A stretch of DNA of 64,000 nt from Sporosarcina sp. 6E9 (GCF_017921835.1 NZ_JAGEMN010000001.1:675874-739873); one strand, 5' to 3'. Positions 51,601 through 63,965 are shown, counted from the stretch's first letter. Notes: a model not told the origin generated them from the letters alone. Numbers and translations are program-made.

Positions 51601-52887
51601 ATGTCAGTTAAATGGGAAAAAGAAGAAGGTAACAAAGGTACACTTACTGTAGAGGTGCCTGCTGAAAAAGTAAAAGAAGGTCTTGATAAAGCGTTTAAAA
51701 AAGTAGTTAAGGATGTTGCAGCACCAGGATTCCGTAAAGGAAAAATGCCACGTCAAATGTTTGAGAAAATGTATGGTGTGGAATCACTTTACAACGAAGC
51801 ACTCGATTTCATTTTACCGGAAGCTTATGGTTTAGCGGTTGAAGAAGCAGGAATTGATCCTGTAGATCGTCCTGAAATCGATATTGAACAATTGGAAAAA
51901 GGGAAAGCCCTTATTTTCAAAGCGGTTGTTACAGTGAAACCTGAAGTGAAGCTTGGCGACTATAAAGGCCTTGAAGTTAAACGTCAAGACACAGAAGTTA
52001 CAGACGAAGAAATTGAACAACAATTAAAAGATAGCCAAACAGCATTCGCTGAACTCGTTGTTAAAGAAGACGGTGAAGTGGAAAACGGCGATAGCGTCAA
52101 ACTAAACTTTAAAGGATTCTCTGACGGAGAGCCATTCGAAGGCGGAGAAGCACAAGACTTCGACCTAGAAATTGGTTCAGGATCTTTCATCCCAGGATTT
52201 GAAGAACAAATGATCGGCATGAAAGTCGGAGAAGAGAAAGAAATCGAAGTAACATTCCCTGAAGAATACCATGCAGCAGAGCTTGCAGGAAAACCTGCTA
52301 CTTTCGAAGTAAAAGTTACTGAGATCAAAGGTAAAGAAATTCCTGAACTCAATGATGAGCTTGCAAAAGAAATTGACGAAGAGGTTGAAACACTCGACGA
52401 ACTTCGCACGAAATTGAAAGAAAAAACGACTCAGGAAAAACTTAGCGCTTCTGAAACTGCACTTCGCGATGACCTTGTAGAAGCTGCAACTCGTAACGCA
52501 GAAATCGATATTCCAGAAGTAATGGTTGAATCTGAAGTAGAACGCATGATGGAAGAATTCGGTCAACGTCTAGAACAACAAGGCATGAACCTTGAGCTAT
52601 ACTTCCAGTTCTCTGGTCAAGACGAAGAAGCACTTCGCGCACAAATGCAAGACGACGCTTTAAACCGTGTTCGCGTTTCATTGACGCTTGAAGCAATCGG
52701 CGAAGCTGAAAAAGTTGAGGTTGCTGAAGAAGATATTAATGTAGAACTTCAAAAAATGGCTGATCAGTTCGGCATGGAAATTGAACAAATTAAAACAGCA
52801 CTTGGCGGTACACGCGTTTTAGAAAACGATCTTCGTTTTAATAAAACAGTTGAATTGCTTGTAGAAAATGCAAAGATTACTGAATAA
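51601..52887 (+). CDS. tig: Trigger factor
   Basis: The 428-residue ribosome-associated chaperone and prolyl isomerase has its ribosome-binding loop in GFRKGKMPR (about residues 43-51). The FKBP-type domain is [19 protein letters not shown] to [21 protein letters not shown], with an acidic helical C-terminal chaperone domain. CGGAGG precedes the ATG. It ends in a strong palindromic terminator. Confidence 0.96.
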   Translation: MSVKWEKEEGNKGTLTVEVPAEKVKEGLDKAFKKVVKDVAAPGFRKGKMPRQMFEKMYGVESLYNEALDFILPEAYGLAVEEAGIDPVDRPEIDIEQLEKGKALIFKAVVTVKPEVKLGDYKGLEVKRQDTEVTDEEIEQQLKDSQTAFAELVVKEDGEVENGDSVKLNFKGFSDGEPFEGGEAQDFDLEIGSGSFIPGFEEQMIGMKVGEEKEIEVTFPEEYHAAELAGKPATFEVKVTEIKGKEIPELNDELAKEIDEEVETLDELRTKLKEKTTQEKLSASETALRDDLVEAATRNAEIDIPEVMVESEVERMMEEFGQRLEQQGMNLELYFQFSGQDEEALRAQMQDDALNRVRVSLTLEAIGEAEKVEVAEEDINVELQKMADQFGMEIEQIKTALGGTRVLENDLRFNKTVELLVENAKITE

Positions 52888-52902
52888 TATTTAGCAATAA
52901 GG

Positions 52903-52931
52903 ACAAGGTACGGTATACCGTACCTTGTTTT
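52903..52931 (+). terminator. Terminator of tig
   Basis: A 26-base perfect palindrome with arm ACAAGGTACGGTA, followed by TTT. Confidence 0.85.
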
Positions 52932-52981
52932 ACATAGGGGCAATTCGGTTCTAACTTAAAGTTATACTGAATACTAATTAG

Positions 52982-53010
52982 TTGATTATACTTCTGGAGT
53001 CTTGTAATAT
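52982..53010 (+). promoter_or_regulatory. Promoter of clpX
   Basis: TTGATT (52982-52987), a 17-base spacer and TAATAT (53005-53010). Confidence 0.65.
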
Positions 53011-53035
53011 TGTCACTTGAATAGGGGTGAGCATA

Positions 53036-54301
53036 ATGTTCAAATTTAATGATGAAAAAGACAACTTAAACTGTTCGTTTTGTGGGAAATCTCAGGAGCA
53101 GGTCCGTAAACTTGTCGCTGGGCAAGGGGTTTATATTTGTGATGAATGTGTTGAACTTTGTGCTGAAATCGTGGAAGAGGAAGTTGGCTTAGAAGAAGGA
53201 TTCGAGCTAAAAGACGTTCCAAAACCAAGAGATATACAAAGCATACTTGATGAATACCTAATTGGACAGGATAGAGCCAAAAAGTCACTATCTGTCGCTG
53301 TTTATAATCATTATAAACGTGTAAATTCTGGTAGTAAAGTCGATGACGTGGAACTAGCGAAATCGAACATCGTTCTAATCGGTCCAACTGGGAGCGGTAA
53401 AACTTTACTAGCACAAACACTTGCACGCATACTTGATGTCCCGTTTGCGATTGCTGACGCAACATCACTTACTGAAGCAGGGTATGTTGGTGAAGACGTT
53501 GAAAATATCCTACTGAAGTTAATCCAAGCTGCTGATTATGATGTTGAAAAAGCAGAACGTGGTATTATTTACATCGATGAAATCGACAAAGTTGCACGTA
53601 AATCAGAGAACGCTTCGATAACACGTGATGTCTCTGGTGAAGGTGTTCAACAAGCTCTTCTCAAAATTCTTGAAGGGACAGTTGCAAGCGTTCCACCACA
53701 AGGCGGACGTAAGCATCCGCATCAAGAATTCATTCAAATCGATACAACGAACATCCTCTTTATTGTAGGAGGCGCATTCGATGGGATTAATGAAATCATC
53801 AAACGGAGAATGGGTCAAAAACTCATCGGATTTGGTTCAGAACCAAACACGATCGAGGAACAAGATTCGATATTATCGAAACTAATTCCAGAAGACCTTC
53901 AAAACTTCGGTTTGATACCAGAGTTCATCGGTCGTTTGCCTGTTCTCGCAAGCTTAGAACCTTTAGATGAGGAGACGCTTTATCAAATTCTGACGGTACC
54001 GAAAAATGCAATTGTAAAACAGTACCAAAAAATGCTTGAACTTGATGATGTCGTGCTTCGATTCGAAGAGGATGCATTGCTTGAAATTGCAAAAGCTGCA
54101 ATTGAACGGAAAACGGGTGCTCGTGGATTACGTTCGATAATTGAAAATATTATGCTGGATGTAATGTACGAACTGCCATCTCTTGAAGAAGTAACTGAAT
54201 GCATCATTACGCGCGATTCAGTCATCGGAGAAGGAAGTCCAACTTTACTGCGGGACGATGGCTCTGAATTTGTTTTAATGAATGGTAAAACCTCGGCGTA
54301 A
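53036..54301 (+). CDS. clpX: ClpX, ATPase subunit of the ClpXP protease
   Basis: The 421-residue AAA+ unfoldase has an N-terminal zinc-binding domain (Cys13, Cys16, Cys35, Cys38 in CSFCGKS and CDECVELC). Walker A GPTGSGKT and Walker [11 protein letters not shown] are clear, as are the GYVGEDVE pore loop and the ClpP-binding IGF loop (KLIGFGSE). It feeds unfolded substrates to ClpP. ATG at 53036, five bases after GGGGTGA, is preferred over the GTG at 53027. No CtsR site is seen. Confidence 0.96.
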   Translation: MFKFNDEKDNLNCSFCGKSQEQVRKLVAGQGVYICDECVELCAEIVEEEVGLEEGFELKDVPKPRDIQSILDEYLIGQDRAKKSLSVAVYNHYKRVNSGSKVDDVELAKSNIVLIGPTGSGKTLLAQTLARILDVPFAIADATSLTEAGYVGEDVENILLKLIQAADYDVEKAERGIIYIDEIDKVARKSENASITRDVSGEGVQQALLKILEGTVASVPPQGGRKHPHQEFIQIDTTNILFIVGGAFDGINEIIKRRMGQKLIGFGSEPNTIEEQDSILSKLIPEDLQNFGLIPEFIGRLPVLASLEPLDEETLYQILTVPKNAIVKQYQKMLELDDVVLRFEEDALLEIAKAAIERKTGARGLRSIIENIMLDVMYELPSLEEVTECIITRDSVIGEGSPTLLRDDGSEFVLMNGKTSA

Positions 54302-54302
54302 T

Positions 54303-54369
54303 GCAAAAAGGTTGAAGCTGGCACCAAATGCGTATGTACACTTGCGCTTTTCTGGTGCCGGCTTTTTGC
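54303..54369 (+). terminator. Terminator between clpX and lon
   Basis: AAGCTGGCACCA (54315-54326) pairs with TGGTGCCGGCTT (54353-54364), with an outer GCAAAAAG/CTTTTTGC pair extending the stem. Confidence 0.82.
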
Positions 54370-54397
54370 CATCTAACTAGTTAATTATGGAGGTGAC

Positions 54398-56740
54398 ATG
54401 GACGTGACAACAACGACTACAAAAAATGAAATACCATTATTGCCACTTCGCGGTGTCCTAGTTTATCCAACAATGATCTTACATATCGATGTTGGTAGAG
54501 TGCGCTCCATTGCGGCGATAGAATATTCTATAGAACAAGACAGCCTAATTTTTCTTGCGACGCAAAAAGATGAGACTGTTGAAGATCCAACCCCTGAAGA
54601 TCTTTATGATGTCGGAACACTTGCTTATGTAAAATCAATGACCGAGTTGCCGAATGGGACGTATCGTGTCTTAATCGAAGGTGTCGAACGTGCTGAATGG
54701 ACTAAGTATGAAGAAAAAGAAGATTTTTCTGTCGCAAGCATAACGGGTATAGCTGACAGTGTTGAAATAGATTTTGAAATGGAAGCATTAATGAGAACGC
54801 TGCTTTCCTATTTTGAGAAGTATTCCAAAATATCAAGAAAAATCAAAAAAGAAACGTATGACTCAGTAGCTAAAATCATTGAACCTGGACGACTTGCGGA
54901 TACGATTACATCTCATTTACCGCTGAAAATCGAGGCGAAACAAGAACTTCTAGAACTATTCGACGTGAAAAAACGCTATGAATGGCTGATTGGCCAATTA
55001 CATAATGAGCAGGAAGTTCTTGAATTAGAAAACAAAATCAATGCGCGCGTTAAAGAAGCCATGGAAAGAACGCAAAAAGAATTTTATTTGCGGGAACAGA
55101 TGAAAGCGATTCAAACTGAGCTTGGAGATAAAGACGGCAAAGGATTGGAAGTCGCCGAACTTCAAGCGCGTATTGAAGAAGCGGATATGCCAGCCGGCGT
55201 AAAGGAAGCTGCAGAGCGAGAACTCGATCGATATGAAAAAGTTCCAGCTGCATCGGCGGAAAGTGGCGTTATTCGAAATTATATAGAGTGGCTTGTTAAC
55301 TTGCCTTGGTCAGATGCGACAAAAGACCAGCTCGATATTAATCATTCCGAAGAAATATTAAATCGCGATCACGAAGGACTTGAATTAGTTAAAGAACGGA
55401 TACTTGAATATTTAGCGGTTCGTCAATTAACAAATTCCTTGCGTGGGCCAATACTATGTTTGGCAGGACCTCCAGGTGTGGGTAAAACTTCACTTGCACG
55501 TTCAATCGCGGAATCTCTAGACCGCAAATTCGTTCGAATTTCACTCGGCGGTGTCCGTGATGAATCTGAAATACGCGGACATCGACGTACTTATGTCGGG
55601 GCAATGCCGGGTCGAATCATTCAAGGGATGAAAAAAGCCGGTAAAATCAATCCTGTATTTTTACTCGATGAAATTGATAAAATGTCGAATGATTTTAGAG
55701 GCGATCCATCATCAGCGATGCTTGAGGTGCTTGATCCTGAACAAAATGCGACTTTCAGTGACCATTATATTGAAGAACCGTATAATTTATCGGATGTGTT
55801 ATTCATCGCAACTGCGAATGATTTGGGGCCGATACCGGGACCTTTACGCGATCGGATGGAAATTATCACTATCGCAGGTTATACGGAAATCGAGAAAAGT
55901 TCGATTGCAAAAAATCATTTAATTCCGAAGCAAATGAAAGAACATGGACTGACGGGTTCGCAGCTTCGCATTAATGATGAAGCGATTTTAAATATTATTC
56001 GTTATTACACACGTGAAGCTGGCGTTCGAAGCATGGAGCGTCAGATTGCGGCGATTTGCAGAAGAGCGGCAAAACAAATTGTCACGAATGAAAAGAAACG
56101 TGTGATTATTACTGCGAACACGCTGGAAAGCATTTTAGGTAAAAAGAAATTCAGATATGGACTGGCTGAGTCTGAAAATCAGGTTGGTGTTGCGACCGGA
56201 CTAGCTTATACGCAAGTCGGTGGCGATACATTGCAAATTGAAGTGTCATTGTCTCCGGGTAAAGGAGATCTAATACTTACTGGGAAATTGGGCGATGTCA
56301 TGAAGGAGTCTGCACAAGCGGCTTTTTCATACGTACGTTCGAAAACAGAGGATTTCGGCATCGATCCTTTATTCCATGAAACATGTGATATTCATATTCA
56401 TGTTCCAGAAGGTGCTGTTCCTAAAGATGGTCCGTCTGCAGGAATTACAATCGCGACAGCTTTGGTATCAGCGTTAACCAAGCGGAAAATTCGCAGAGAA
56501 GTTGGCATGACGGGCGAGATTACACTTCGCGGTCGGGTACTCCCGATTGGCGGCGTAAAAGAAAAAACATTAAGTGCGCATCGTGCTGGATTAACGACGA
56601 TAATATTGCCGCGTGATAATGAACGGGATGTTGAAGATGTTCCTGATAGTGTTCGCGCGGAATTATCGTTTGTATTCGTTAGTGACGTTGAAGAAGTGCT
56701 TAAAATTGCATTGGAGGCGTCAGTAAATGAAAGTGAATAA
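54398..56740 (+). CDS. lon: ATP-dependent protease Lon
   Basis: The 780-residue LonA-type protease has an N-terminal substrate-recognition domain starting [13 protein letters not shown] and an AAA+ module with Walker A GPPGVGKT (357-364) and Walker [11 protein letters not shown]. The C-terminal protease domain has catalytic Ser680 in KDGPSAGIT and Lys723 in [14 protein letters not shown]. It degrades misfolded and regulatory proteins. GGAGG lies four bases before the ATG; a GTG two codons on is an alternative. lonB, present between clpX and lonA in B. subtilis, is absent. Confidence 0.96.
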   Translation: MDVTTTTTKNEIPLLPLRGVLVYPTMILHIDVGRVRSIAAIEYSIEQDSLIFLATQKDETVEDPTPEDLYDVGTLAYVKSMTELPNGTYRVLIEGVERAEWTKYEEKEDFSVASITGIADSVEIDFEMEALMRTLLSYFEKYSKISRKIKKETYDSVAKIIEPGRLADTITSHLPLKIEAKQELLELFDVKKRYEWLIGQLHNEQEVLELENKINARVKEAMERTQKEFYLREQMKAIQTELGDKDGKGLEVAELQARIEEADMPAGVKEAAERELDRYEKVPAASAESGVIRNYIEWLVNLPWSDATKDQLDINHSEEILNRDHEGLELVKERILEYLAVRQLTNSLRGPILCLAGPPGVGKTSLARSIAESLDRKFVRISLGGVRDESEIRGHRRTYVGAMPGRIIQGMKKAGKINPVFLLDEIDKMSNDFRGDPSSAMLEVLDPEQNATFSDHYIEEPYNLSDVLFIATANDLGPIPGPLRDRMEIITIAGYTEIEKSSIAKNHLIPKQMKEHGLTGSQLRINDEAILNIIRYYTREAGVRSMERQIAAICRRAAKQIVTNEKKRVIITANTLESILGKKKFRYGLAESENQVGVATGLAYTQVGGDTLQIEVSLSPGKGDLILTGKLGDVMKESAQAAFSYVRSKTEDFGIDPLFHETCDIHIHVPEGAVPKDGPSAGITIATALVSALTKRKIRREVGMTGEITLRGRVLPIGGVKEKTLSAHRAGLTTIILPRDNERDVEDVPDSVRAELSFVFVSDVEEVLKIALEASVNESE

Positions 56741-57308
56741 TGTTGAAATGATCATGAGTGCAGTCAGACCGGAACAATATCCGACTGAAGGTTATCCGGA
56801 ATTTGCACTCGCGGGTCGTTCAAATGTAGGGAAGTCATCATTCATAAATAAGATGATTGGACGTAAAAGCCTTGCGCGCACGTCATCTAAACCTGGAAAA
56901 ACACAAACGTTGAATTTTTATAAAATAGAAGAACAATTGTTTTTCGTCGATGTGCCGGGGTACGGTTACGCCCAAGTATCTAAATCTTCACGTGCAGCGT
57001 GGGGGAGAATGATTGATCAATATCTGACAGAGAGAGAAATCTTGAAAGCTGTTGTTCAAATTATCGATTTGCGTCATCCGCCGACCAAGGATGACAAAAT
57101 CATGTATGAGTTTTTAGTTCATTACGAACTACCAGCAATTATTATTGGAACGAAAGCCGATAAAATTCCAAAAGGTAGTTGGAACAAACATAAAAAGATC
57201 ATTCGCGAGAACCTAAACATGCGTCCCGAAGATCCACTAATTGTCTTTTCATCTGAAAAAGGTATTGGGATGGATGAGGCATGGGCAGAAATTAAGAAAA
57301 GAATGTAA
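56727..57308 (+). CDS. engB: Ribosome biogenesis GTPase EngB (YsxC/YihA)
   Basis: The 193-residue GTPase has G1 GRSNVGKS (30-37), a G2 Thr in [14 protein letters not shown]3 DVPGYGYA, G4 GTKADKIP and G5 SSEKG. It is essential for 50S subunit maturation in B. subtilis. It overlaps the end of lon by 14 bases, indicating co-transcription, and is closed by a terminator. Confidence 0.96.
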   Translation: MKVNNVEMIMSAVRPEQYPTEGYPEFALAGRSNVGKSSFINKMIGRKSLARTSSKPGKTQTLNFYKIEEQLFFVDVPGYGYAQVSKSSRAAWGRMIDQYLTEREILKAVVQIIDLRHPPTKDDKIMYEFLVHYELPAIIIGTKADKIPKGSWNKHKKIIRENLNMRPEDPLIVFSSEKGIGMDEAWAEIKKRM

Positions 57309-57320
57309 TCGTTGATATAG

Positions 57321-57353
57321 CTCGATTGATGATGTATTGTCAATCGAGTTTTT
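57321..57353 (+). terminator. Terminator of lon-engB
   Basis: CTCGATTGA (57321-57329) pairs with TCAATCGAG (57340-57348), then TTTTT. Confidence 0.88.
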
Positions 57354-57574
57354 GTTGTTTAATAGAATGTGTGTGTTTATGGTCCCTTCGTAGTTTCCTT
57401 TAGTCGTTTCCCTCGCTTTATTGGTCGTTTGGCAAATATCGACAAAATAGGCACATCCATTGTTTTTGATGATATTCCTTGTTAAAGTTAATTTAGAATA
57501 GTTTTGTATCAGTTGAGCAAACGAGTGTCAGTCATAGGCTGTTCACAATTGGAAATCAAATATACGACGTAATA

Positions 57575-57583
57575 TGTTATAAT
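57575..57583 (+). promoter_or_regulatory. Extended -10 promoter of the hem operon
   Basis: TGTTATAAT is an extended -10 element; the -35 is poor (ATCAAA at 57555). It would give a leader of only about 35 bases before hemA. The rest of 57354-57574 has no gene. Confidence 0.6.
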
Positions 57584-57623
57584 AGTAATAACGAATATGG
57601 AACGTGAAAGGTGTGAGCGCCAA

Positions 57624-58988
57624 GTGCATACAATCGTAGTAGGTGTTAACCATCGAACTGCACCTGTTGAAATAAGAGAGAAGTTGGCGTTTGTTGAAAC
57701 AGAATTGGCAGAAGCCATGCAAACGTTGCAACAACAAAAAAGCATATTAGAAAACATAATCATATCGACTTGTAATAGAACTGAAATCTATGCAGTGGTC
57801 GATCAATTGCATACAGGACGTTATTATGTGAAACGCTTTTTAGCGGATTGGTTCAATGTGCCAATCGAATCATTTGAAGCGCATCTTGTGATAAATGAGA
57901 ACGATAAAGCAATCGAGCATTTATTGAAAGTGTCAGCGGGAATGGATTCGATGGTTCTCGGCGAGACACAAATTTTAGGACAAGTCCGAGATAGTTTTCT
58001 TGAAGCGCAGTCTATTGGAACGACGGGCACAGTTTTTAATGAGTTATTTAAGCAAGCTGTGACATTTTCCAAGCGAGCGCACTCAGAAACGGATATCGGT
58101 GCGAATGCCGTGTCAATTTCTTATGCGGCTGTTGAACTTGGAAAACAAATTTTCGGTTCATTGAATCACAAACATATCGCCATTCTCGGTGCAGGTGAAA
58201 TGGGCGAACTGGCACTTCAAAACTTACAAGGTAGCGGTGCTGAAAAAGTCACTGTCCTGAACCGGACATTTTCTACTGCCGAAGAGATTGCCGAGAAATT
58301 TGGTGGTGTCGCGAAGCCAATTAGCGAGTTGCAATGCGCATTATTGGAAGCGGACATCCTAATTACTTCAACATCTGCGACAAACTTCGTTATTGATTAC
58401 GAATTAATGAAAAACGTGGAGAAAATGCGTCGAGGCAATCCGATATTTTTAATCGATATCGCAGTGCCTAGAGATCTTGATCCCAAAATCGGCGAAATTC
58501 CAAATGTGTTTCTTTATGATATTGATGATTTACAAGGAATAGTCGATGCGAATCTTGCGGAACGTGAAAAAGCTGCAGAGAAAATCGGGTTATTGATTGA
58601 AGGGCAAATTGTCGAGTTTAATGAATGGCTTGCGACGCTTGGTGTCGTTCCAGTAATTACGGCTCTACGTGAAAAAGCACTCCGCATACAAGGTTCAACG
58701 ATGGAGAGTATGTTGAACAAAATTCCAGATTTGACCGAACGCGAGAAAAAAGTATTAAGTAAGCATACAAAATCGATCATCAATCAACTGTTAAGAGATC
58801 CAATATTGCAAGTGAAAGAAATGGCAATGGATTCTAAATCAGCTGAAAAAATAGCGTTATTCCAACAGATTTTCGGGATAGATGAAGAAGTTGAAAAGGA
58901 AAAAGAGGAATTGGCGAGATTAGCACAAGAGCGGCTAGCAGCACGGTCGAAAAACAACCTTTCCTCGGAACCTGATTTGTCATTTTGA
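57624..58988 (+). CDS. hemA: Glutamyl-tRNA reductase
   Basis: The 454-residue enzyme reduces glutamyl-tRNA to glutamate-1-semialdehyde, the first step of haem synthesis. It has nucleophile Cys50 in [32 protein letters not shown], the NADPH-binding [18 protein letters not shown] and a C-terminal dimerisation helix. GTG at 57624, after AAGGTGTGAG, gives [14 protein letters not shown], the usual N terminus; the ATG at 57597 has no ribosome-binding site. Confidence 0.96.
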   Translation: MHTIVVGVNHRTAPVEIREKLAFVETELAEAMQTLQQQKSILENIIISTCNRTEIYAVVDQLHTGRYYVKRFLADWFNVPIESFEAHLVINENDKAIEHLLKVSAGMDSMVLGETQILGQVRDSFLEAQSIGTTGTVFNELFKQAVTFSKRAHSETDIGANAVSISYAAVELGKQIFGSLNHKHIAILGAGEMGELALQNLQGSGAEKVTVLNRTFSTAEEIAEKFGGVAKPISELQCALLEADILITSTSATNFVIDYELMKNVEKMRRGNPIFLIDIAVPRDLDPKIGEIPNVFLYDIDDLQGIVDANLAEREKAAEKIGLLIEGQIVEFNEWLATLGVVPVITALREKALRIQGSTMESMLNKIPDLTEREKKVLSKHTKSIINQLLRDPILQVKEMAMDSKSAEKIALFQQIFGIDEEVEKEKEELARLAQERLAARSKNNLSSEPDLSF

Positions 58989-58997
58989 CGATTACTA

Positions 58998-59053
58998 AAA
59001 GGGCTTTTCCTCATTACAAATGATACACTGTAAATGGGGAAACGCCTTTTTAT
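58998..59053 (+). terminator. Possible attenuator between hemA and hemX
   Basis: AAAGGGCTTTTCC pairs imperfectly with GGGAAACGCCTTT, followed by a short T run; it may reduce read-through into hemX. Confidence 0.5.
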
Positions 59054-59095
59054 ATCGTTTAAACTGAATTTTATTTCAGGAAGGGCTGAGGCATT

Positions 59096-59926
59096 TTGGC
59101 TGATATTACGATGACAAGGCTGCACGAGTGGATGGTCATCTTGTATGCATTCAGTCTTGTCTTTTATTTCATCGACTATTTAAATAAAGATAAAATTGCA
59201 CATCGAGTCGCTTTTTGGATTCTCATTGTTGTTTACACGATGCAAACAACTTCTTTAGTTTTGTATATTGTTGAAACGAAACGTTTTCCGATTTTATCAT
59301 TATTTGAAGGTATCTATTTCTACGCTTGGCTATTAATAACCGTATCCATTTTGCTGCATTTATTTTCTAAACCGAGTTATATGGTGTTCTTTCTGAATGT
59401 GATCGGCTTTATTTTCATGACGATACATACATTTGCTAGTACGCAAATCAAGCAATCGCCTATTGGAGATGCTTTAATATCTGAACTTCTTTTCATTCAC
59501 ATTACATTCGCGATTTTGTCCTATGTCGCTTTTGCGATATCATTTGTGTATGCGATTTTGTATTTATTATTATATAAAATATTAAAAAAGCGGAAATGGT
59601 CGAAACAATTTGTCCGACTTCCATCGCTACAACAAACTGCAACCGGCATGAAAGTCGGCGTCATCATCGGTATTCCGCTACTTATGATCAGTTTAATTCT
59701 TGGAACACAATGGGCGCATCTCGTTTTAAGTGAATGGTCATTCTTTGATTTTAAGATTATCAGTTCGTTTTTAATCTTAACTTTATATATCCTGGTTTTA
59801 TTGGCCATGCACACAGGTAGACTAAGAGGAAATAATAGCGCATGGGCGAATATATTTGCATTCCTTTTTGTTATTATTAATTTCTTTCTGGGCAGCACAT
59901 TGTCCGGATTCCATTTTTGGGTTTAA
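59096..59926 (+). CDS. hemX: HemX, cytochrome c assembly-family membrane protein
   Basis: The 276-residue integral membrane protein has eight hydrophobic segments of the CcsA/HemX type (a tryptophan-bearing ILGTQWAHLVLSEW region and conserved His in FIHITFAILSYVAFA and LAMHTGRLRGNNSA). In B. subtilis HemX lowers HemA levels. The start is TTG with GGAAGGGCTGAGG upstream. It is second in the hem operon. Confidence 0.92.
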   Translation: MADITMTRLHEWMVILYAFSLVFYFIDYLNKDKIAHRVAFWILIVVYTMQTTSLVLYIVETKRFPILSLFEGIYFYAWLLITVSILLHLFSKPSYMVFFLNVIGFIFMTIHTFASTQIKQSPIGDALISELLFIHITFAILSYVAFAISFVYAILYLLLYKILKKRKWSKQFVRLPSLQQTATGMKVGVIIGIPLLMISLILGTQWAHLVLSEWSFFDFKIISSFLILTLYILVLLAMHTGRLRGNNSAWANIFAFLFVIINFFLGSTLSGFHFWV

Positions 59927-59953
59927 AAAACCCCATATGAAAGGTTGAGTTGA

Positions 59954-60889
59954 ATGAGAAAAATTATCGTTGGATCGAGAAGAAGTAATCTTGCCATGAC
60001 ACAAACAAAATGGTTTATTGAACAAATGAAAGAGGCAGGCGCGCCATTCGAATTTGAAATCAAAGAAATTGTGACCAAAGGTGATCAAATCCTAGATGTC
60101 ATGCTATCTAAAGTGGGCGGCAAAGGTCTTTTCGTGAAAGAAATTCAACAAGCGCTGATCAATAAAGAAATCGACTTTGCTGTACATAGCTTAAAAGACA
60201 TGCCGGCAGAATTGCCTGAAGAACTTATGATCGGCTGCATTCCACCACGTGTTGATGCACGCGATGCTTTCATTTCAAATGGCCATGTGAAATTTTTGGA
60301 CCTTCCAATCGGCGCGGTTGTCGGCACATCAAGCTTACGCCGTAGCTCGCAATTATTATTGCTTCGTCCGGACCTGGAAATTAAATGGATCCGCGGAAAC
60401 ATTGAAACGCGCATGAAAAAATTACGCGATGGCGAATACGATGCGATTTTACTTGCTGCTGCAGGAATGAAACGTGTTGGCTGGAAAGACGATGTAGTCA
60501 CTGAATATATGTCCGTCGAGGATTGCATTCCAGCAGTCGGTCAAGGGGCATTAGCGATTGAATGTCGCTCGGACGATAAAGAACTATTAGCTGAACTTGC
60601 AAAAGTTTCGGATGATAAAACATGGAAAGAAATTGAAGCAGAACGTACATTTTTAACGGAAATGAACGGTTCTTGCCAAGTTCCAATCGCTGGATATGCT
60701 CAGTATGACGGGGAAAATATTCACTTTACTGGATACATTGCTTCACCAGACGCAACGCAAGTATTTAAAGATTCCGTTGTGAGCGCAGATCCAGTTGAAG
60801 CAGGGAGGCAAGTTGCCGAAACTTTGCGAGCTGAAGGTGCAGGGGAAGTCATTGAGAAAGTGATGGCCGAGATGGATGAAGGAAAGTGA
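59954..60889 (+). CDS. hemC: Porphobilinogen deaminase (hydroxymethylbilane synthase)
   Basis: The 311-residue enzyme joins four porphobilinogens. The dipyrromethane cofactor attaches to Cys241 in [51 protein letters not shown] and IRGNIETRM with the conserved Arg residues are all present. Its end overlaps hemD by 14 bases. Confidence 0.96.
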   Translation: MRKIIVGSRRSNLAMTQTKWFIEQMKEAGAPFEFEIKEIVTKGDQILDVMLSKVGGKGLFVKEIQQALINKEIDFAVHSLKDMPAELPEELMIGCIPPRVDARDAFISNGHVKFLDLPIGAVVGTSSLRRSSQLLLLRPDLEIKWIRGNIETRMKKLRDGEYDAILLAAAGMKRVGWKDDVVTEYMSVEDCIPAVGQGALAIECRSDDKELLAELAKVSDDKTWKEIEAERTFLTEMNGSCQVPIAGYAQYDGENIHFTGYIASPDATQVFKDSVVSADPVEAGRQVAETLRAEGAGEVIEKVMAEMDEGK

Positions 60890-61643
60890 ACCGTTAAAAG
60901 GGAAGAAAATCGTTTTTACCGGAACGCTGAAGTCAGAAGATGTATTTGAATTAGTAAGACATTACGGAGGAGAACCAGTTTCTCTTCCGCTCATAAAAGT
61001 TTCGGAATTAATAGGGCCAACCGATAAATTACGACTGGATGCCAGTCCTACGTATGACTGGTTAATATTTACGAGTCAAACTGCTGTATCGGCATTTGAT
61101 GCGAAAATGAAACGCCACGGTTTATCTGTAGACTCGATTCCATCAAATGTCGCAGCAATTGGCACACGCACCGCCGCGGCACTAGAGAAAATTGGTTTTT
61201 CAGTGCAATTTATCCCGACAGTATTTAGCGCGGATGTTTTTGTGAAAGAATTTAAACCGCAAGAAAATGATATACGTCGATTATTATTTTTGCGTGGGTC
61301 GATTGCAGGACCTACAATCAGTGAGGAATTGCCGTTCGAAGTTGATGAGTGGACAATTTATAAAACCGAAAAAGCCGATGAAAACACAGAAGCACTCGTG
61401 GATTTATTGCAACGTAAAAAGGCTGTTTCGGTATTGTTTGCGAGCCCATCTGCTGTCGAGATTTTCGCGGAAGAAGTGGCACCGAAAACCGGTTGGGAAG
61501 GTTATACGATTGGGGCAATTGGACATGTCACTGAAAAAGCGCTAAAAGAAGCTGGCGCTCCGGTTCATGTACGACCTGACACCTATACTTTAAAACACCT
61601 CGTCGATAAATTGGCGAGCCGAAAGGATGTTACGTTTGGATAA
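60876..61643 (+). CDS. hemD: Uroporphyrinogen-III synthase
   Basis: The 255-residue protein has the two-domain HemD layout; sequence conservation is low in this family, but [50 protein letters not shown] and [14 protein letters not shown] are typical. It closes and rearranges hydroxymethylbilane. The ATG lies inside hemC and the end overlaps hemB, so translation is probably coupled. Confidence 0.92.
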   Translation: MKESEPLKGKKIVFTGTLKSEDVFELVRHYGGEPVSLPLIKVSELIGPTDKLRLDASPTYDWLIFTSQTAVSAFDAKMKRHGLSVDSIPSNVAAIGTRTAAALEKIGFSVQFIPTVFSADVFVKEFKPQENDIRRLLFLRGSIAGPTISEELPFEVDEWTIYKTEKADENTEALVDLLQRKKAVSVLFASPSAVEIFAEEVAPKTGWEGYTIGAIGHVTEKALKEAGAPVHVRPDTYTLKHLVDKLASRKDVTFG

Positions 61644-62616
61644 TTTAAAATTCCGTCGCAATAGACGTTTACGAAACTCTGGAACACTTCGTTCAATGGT
61701 AAGAGAAACAGTTTTACAAAAAGAAGATTTCATCTACCCGATTTTTGTCGTCGAGGGCGATGATATTAAAAATGCAGTAGAATCGATGCCAGGCGTTTAT
61801 CAATTGTCGCTAGATCATCTAGCTGCTGAAGTGGATGAAGTGGTATCGCTAGGTATCCCGTCGATTATTTTGTTTGGTGTGCCAAAAGTGAAAGATGCAG
61901 TAGGAACACAAGCGTATGCAGAGGAAGGAATCGTTCAACAAGCAACTCGTTTTGTGAAAGAACGTCATCCGGATCTCGTCGTGATTGCAGACACATGTCT
62001 ATGCCAATATACAGACCACGGGCACTGCGGTGTTCTTGAAGACGGCTATGTATTAAATGACCAGTCGCTTGAATTATTGACGAAAACAGCAGTTAGCCAA
62101 GCGAAAGCTGGCGCTGATATTATCGCGCCATCCAATATGATGGATGGATTTGTCGCGGCAATTCGTAAAGGCCTCGATGAAGCAGGATTTGTGAACATTC
62201 CGATTATGTCGTATGCAGTAAAATATGCATCAGCTTATTACGGCCCATTCCGCGATGCGGCTCATTCATCACCACAATCAGGAGACCGTAAAACGTATCA
62301 AATGGACCCGGCAAACCGACTGGAAGCAATTCGTGAAGCAGAAGCGGATGTTGAGGAAGGTGCAGATTTCTTAATCGTTAAACCGGCACTATCATATCTC
62401 GACATCATGCGCGACGTGAAAAACAACTTCACATTGCCAGTCGTTGCCTACAATGTGAGCGGGGAATACGCGATGGTGAAAGCGGCAGCTCAAAATGGTT
62501 GGATTAACGAACAAGAAATTGTTATTGAGACACTAACAAGTATGAAGCGTGCAGGTGCGGACTTAATTATGACGTACCATGCAAAAGATGCAGCGAAATG
62601 GTTGGAGGGAAAATAA
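61636..62616 (+). CDS. hemB: Delta-aminolevulinic acid dehydratase (porphobilinogen synthase)
   Basis: The 326-residue enzyme condenses two ALA molecules. It has a Cys-type zinc site ([14 protein letters not shown]) and Schiff-base lysines in [17 protein letters not shown] and [16 protein letters not shown] at 61636 is nine bases after AAAGG; the ATG at 61627 is directly adjacent to it and less likely. It is fifth in the hem operon. Confidence 0.94.
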   Translation: MDNLKFRRNRRLRNSGTLRSMVRETVLQKEDFIYPIFVVEGDDIKNAVESMPGVYQLSLDHLAAEVDEVVSLGIPSIILFGVPKVKDAVGTQAYAEEGIVQQATRFVKERHPDLVVIADTCLCQYTDHGHCGVLEDGYVLNDQSLELLTKTAVSQAKAGADIIAPSNMMDGFVAAIRKGLDEAGFVNIPIMSYAVKYASAYYGPFRDAAHSSPQSGDRKTYQMDPANRLEAIREAEADVEEGADFLIVKPALSYLDIMRDVKNNFTLPVVAYNVSGEYAMVKAAAQNGWINEQEIVIETLTSMKRAGADLIMTYHAKDAAKWLEGK

Positions 62617-63909
62617 TTGGAGAAAAATTATACGAACTCGAAACAAGCGTTTGAAAAAGCAGTAGACTTAATGCCGGGCGGCGTGAACTCGCCGGTACGT
62701 GCGTTTAAATCGGTGAATATGGATCCGATTTTCATGGAAAGCGGTAAAGGTGCAATGATTACGGATATTGACGGCAATGAATACATCGACTACGTGCTGT
62801 CGTGGGGCCCACTAATTTTAGGTCACTCGGATCCAGATGTTGTTGAAGGTATTAAACGTGTTGCAGAAACGGGTTCAAGTTTCGGTGCACCGACATTGGC
62901 TGAAAATGAGCTTGCGAAACTCGTTATTGACCGTGTACCATCGATTGAAATGGTACGCATGGTATCATCGGGTACAGAAGCGACAATGAGCGCACTTCGT
63001 CTTGCACGAGGCATTACAGGACGCAATATCATTTTGAAGTTTGAAGGATGCTACCACGGACACGGCGACTCTCTACTAATTAAAGCAGGCTCTGGCGTAG
63101 CGACGCTTGGACTTCCGGATAGCCCAGGTGTTCCCGAATCAGTTGCGAAAAATACGGTAACGGTTGCTTATAACGACCTTGAAAGCGTGAAGGTAGCGAT
63201 TGAGGAGTTCGGAGACGATCTTGCAGCAATCATTGTAGAGCCTGTTGCAGGAAATATGGGCGTTGTCCCACCAGAGCCAGGATTCCTAGAAGGTCTCCGT
63301 GAATTAACTACAGAAAATGGCTCCATGCTTATTTTTGATGAAGTTATGACAGGTTTCCGCGTAGGATATAACTGTGCGCAAGGTCATTTTGATGTTCAAC
63401 CGGATATTACTTGTCTTGGAAAAGTAATTGGCGGTGGACTACCAGTTGGTGCGTATGGTGCTTCTAGAGAAATCATGGAAAACGTTGCACCAGCAGGAAC
63501 TGTGTATCAAGCAGGTACATTGTCTGGTAACCCACTTGCGATGACTGCAGGTATTGAAACGTTGAAAAAATTGACGCCAGCATCTTATGATCATTTCATG
63601 AAACTAGGTGACCAACTTGAAACAGGTTTCCGCGCGGCCGCTGAAAAGTATAATATCCCGCACACAGTAAACCGTGCAGGTTCGATGATTGGTTTCTTCT
63701 TCACCAATGAAAAAGTTATCAATTACGATGCAGCTAAAACATCAGATCTTGAGTTGTTTGCGGATTACTACCGCTTAATGGCGGAAGAAGGTATCTTCTT
63801 ACCACCATCACAGTTCGAAGGTATGTTCATTTCAACTGCGCATACTGAGGAACATATTGCGAAAACGATTGAAGCATTCCATACAGTGTTTGCAAAGCTA
63901 GCGCGATAA
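62617..63909 (+). CDS. hemL: Glutamate-1-semialdehyde 2,1-aminomutase
   Basis: The 430-residue PLP enzyme makes 5-aminolevulinate. The PLP lysine is Lys269 in [16 protein letters not shown]; also present are [30 protein letters not shown] and [13 protein letters not shown]. The start is TTG after GGAGGG, one base after the hemB stop. It ends the operon before a terminator. Confidence 0.96.
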   Translation: MEKNYTNSKQAFEKAVDLMPGGVNSPVRAFKSVNMDPIFMESGKGAMITDIDGNEYIDYVLSWGPLILGHSDPDVVEGIKRVAETGSSFGAPTLAENELAKLVIDRVPSIEMVRMVSSGTEATMSALRLARGITGRNIILKFEGCYHGHGDSLLIKAGSGVATLGLPDSPGVPESVAKNTVTVAYNDLESVKVAIEEFGDDLAAIIVEPVAGNMGVVPPEPGFLEGLRELTTENGSMLIFDEVMTGFRVGYNCAQGHFDVQPDITCLGKVIGGGLPVGAYGASREIMENVAPAGTVYQAGTLSGNPLAMTAGIETLKKLTPASYDHFMKLGDQLETGFRAAAEKYNIPHTVNRAGSMIGFFFTNEKVINYDAAKTSDLELFADYYRLMAEEGIFLPPSQFEGMFISTAHTEEHIAKTIEAFHTVFAKLAR

Positions 63910-63921
63910 TAATTAAATCGA

Positions 63922-63965
63922 TACCGGGTGCTTGGACAATTTATTGTTCCAATACCCGGTTTTTT
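63922..63965 (+). terminator. Terminator of the hem operon
   Basis: ACCGGGT..TTGG.ACAAT pairs with ATTGT.CCAA..ACCCGGT, followed by five to six T residues. The remaining bases to 64000 show nothing recognisable. Confidence 0.9.
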
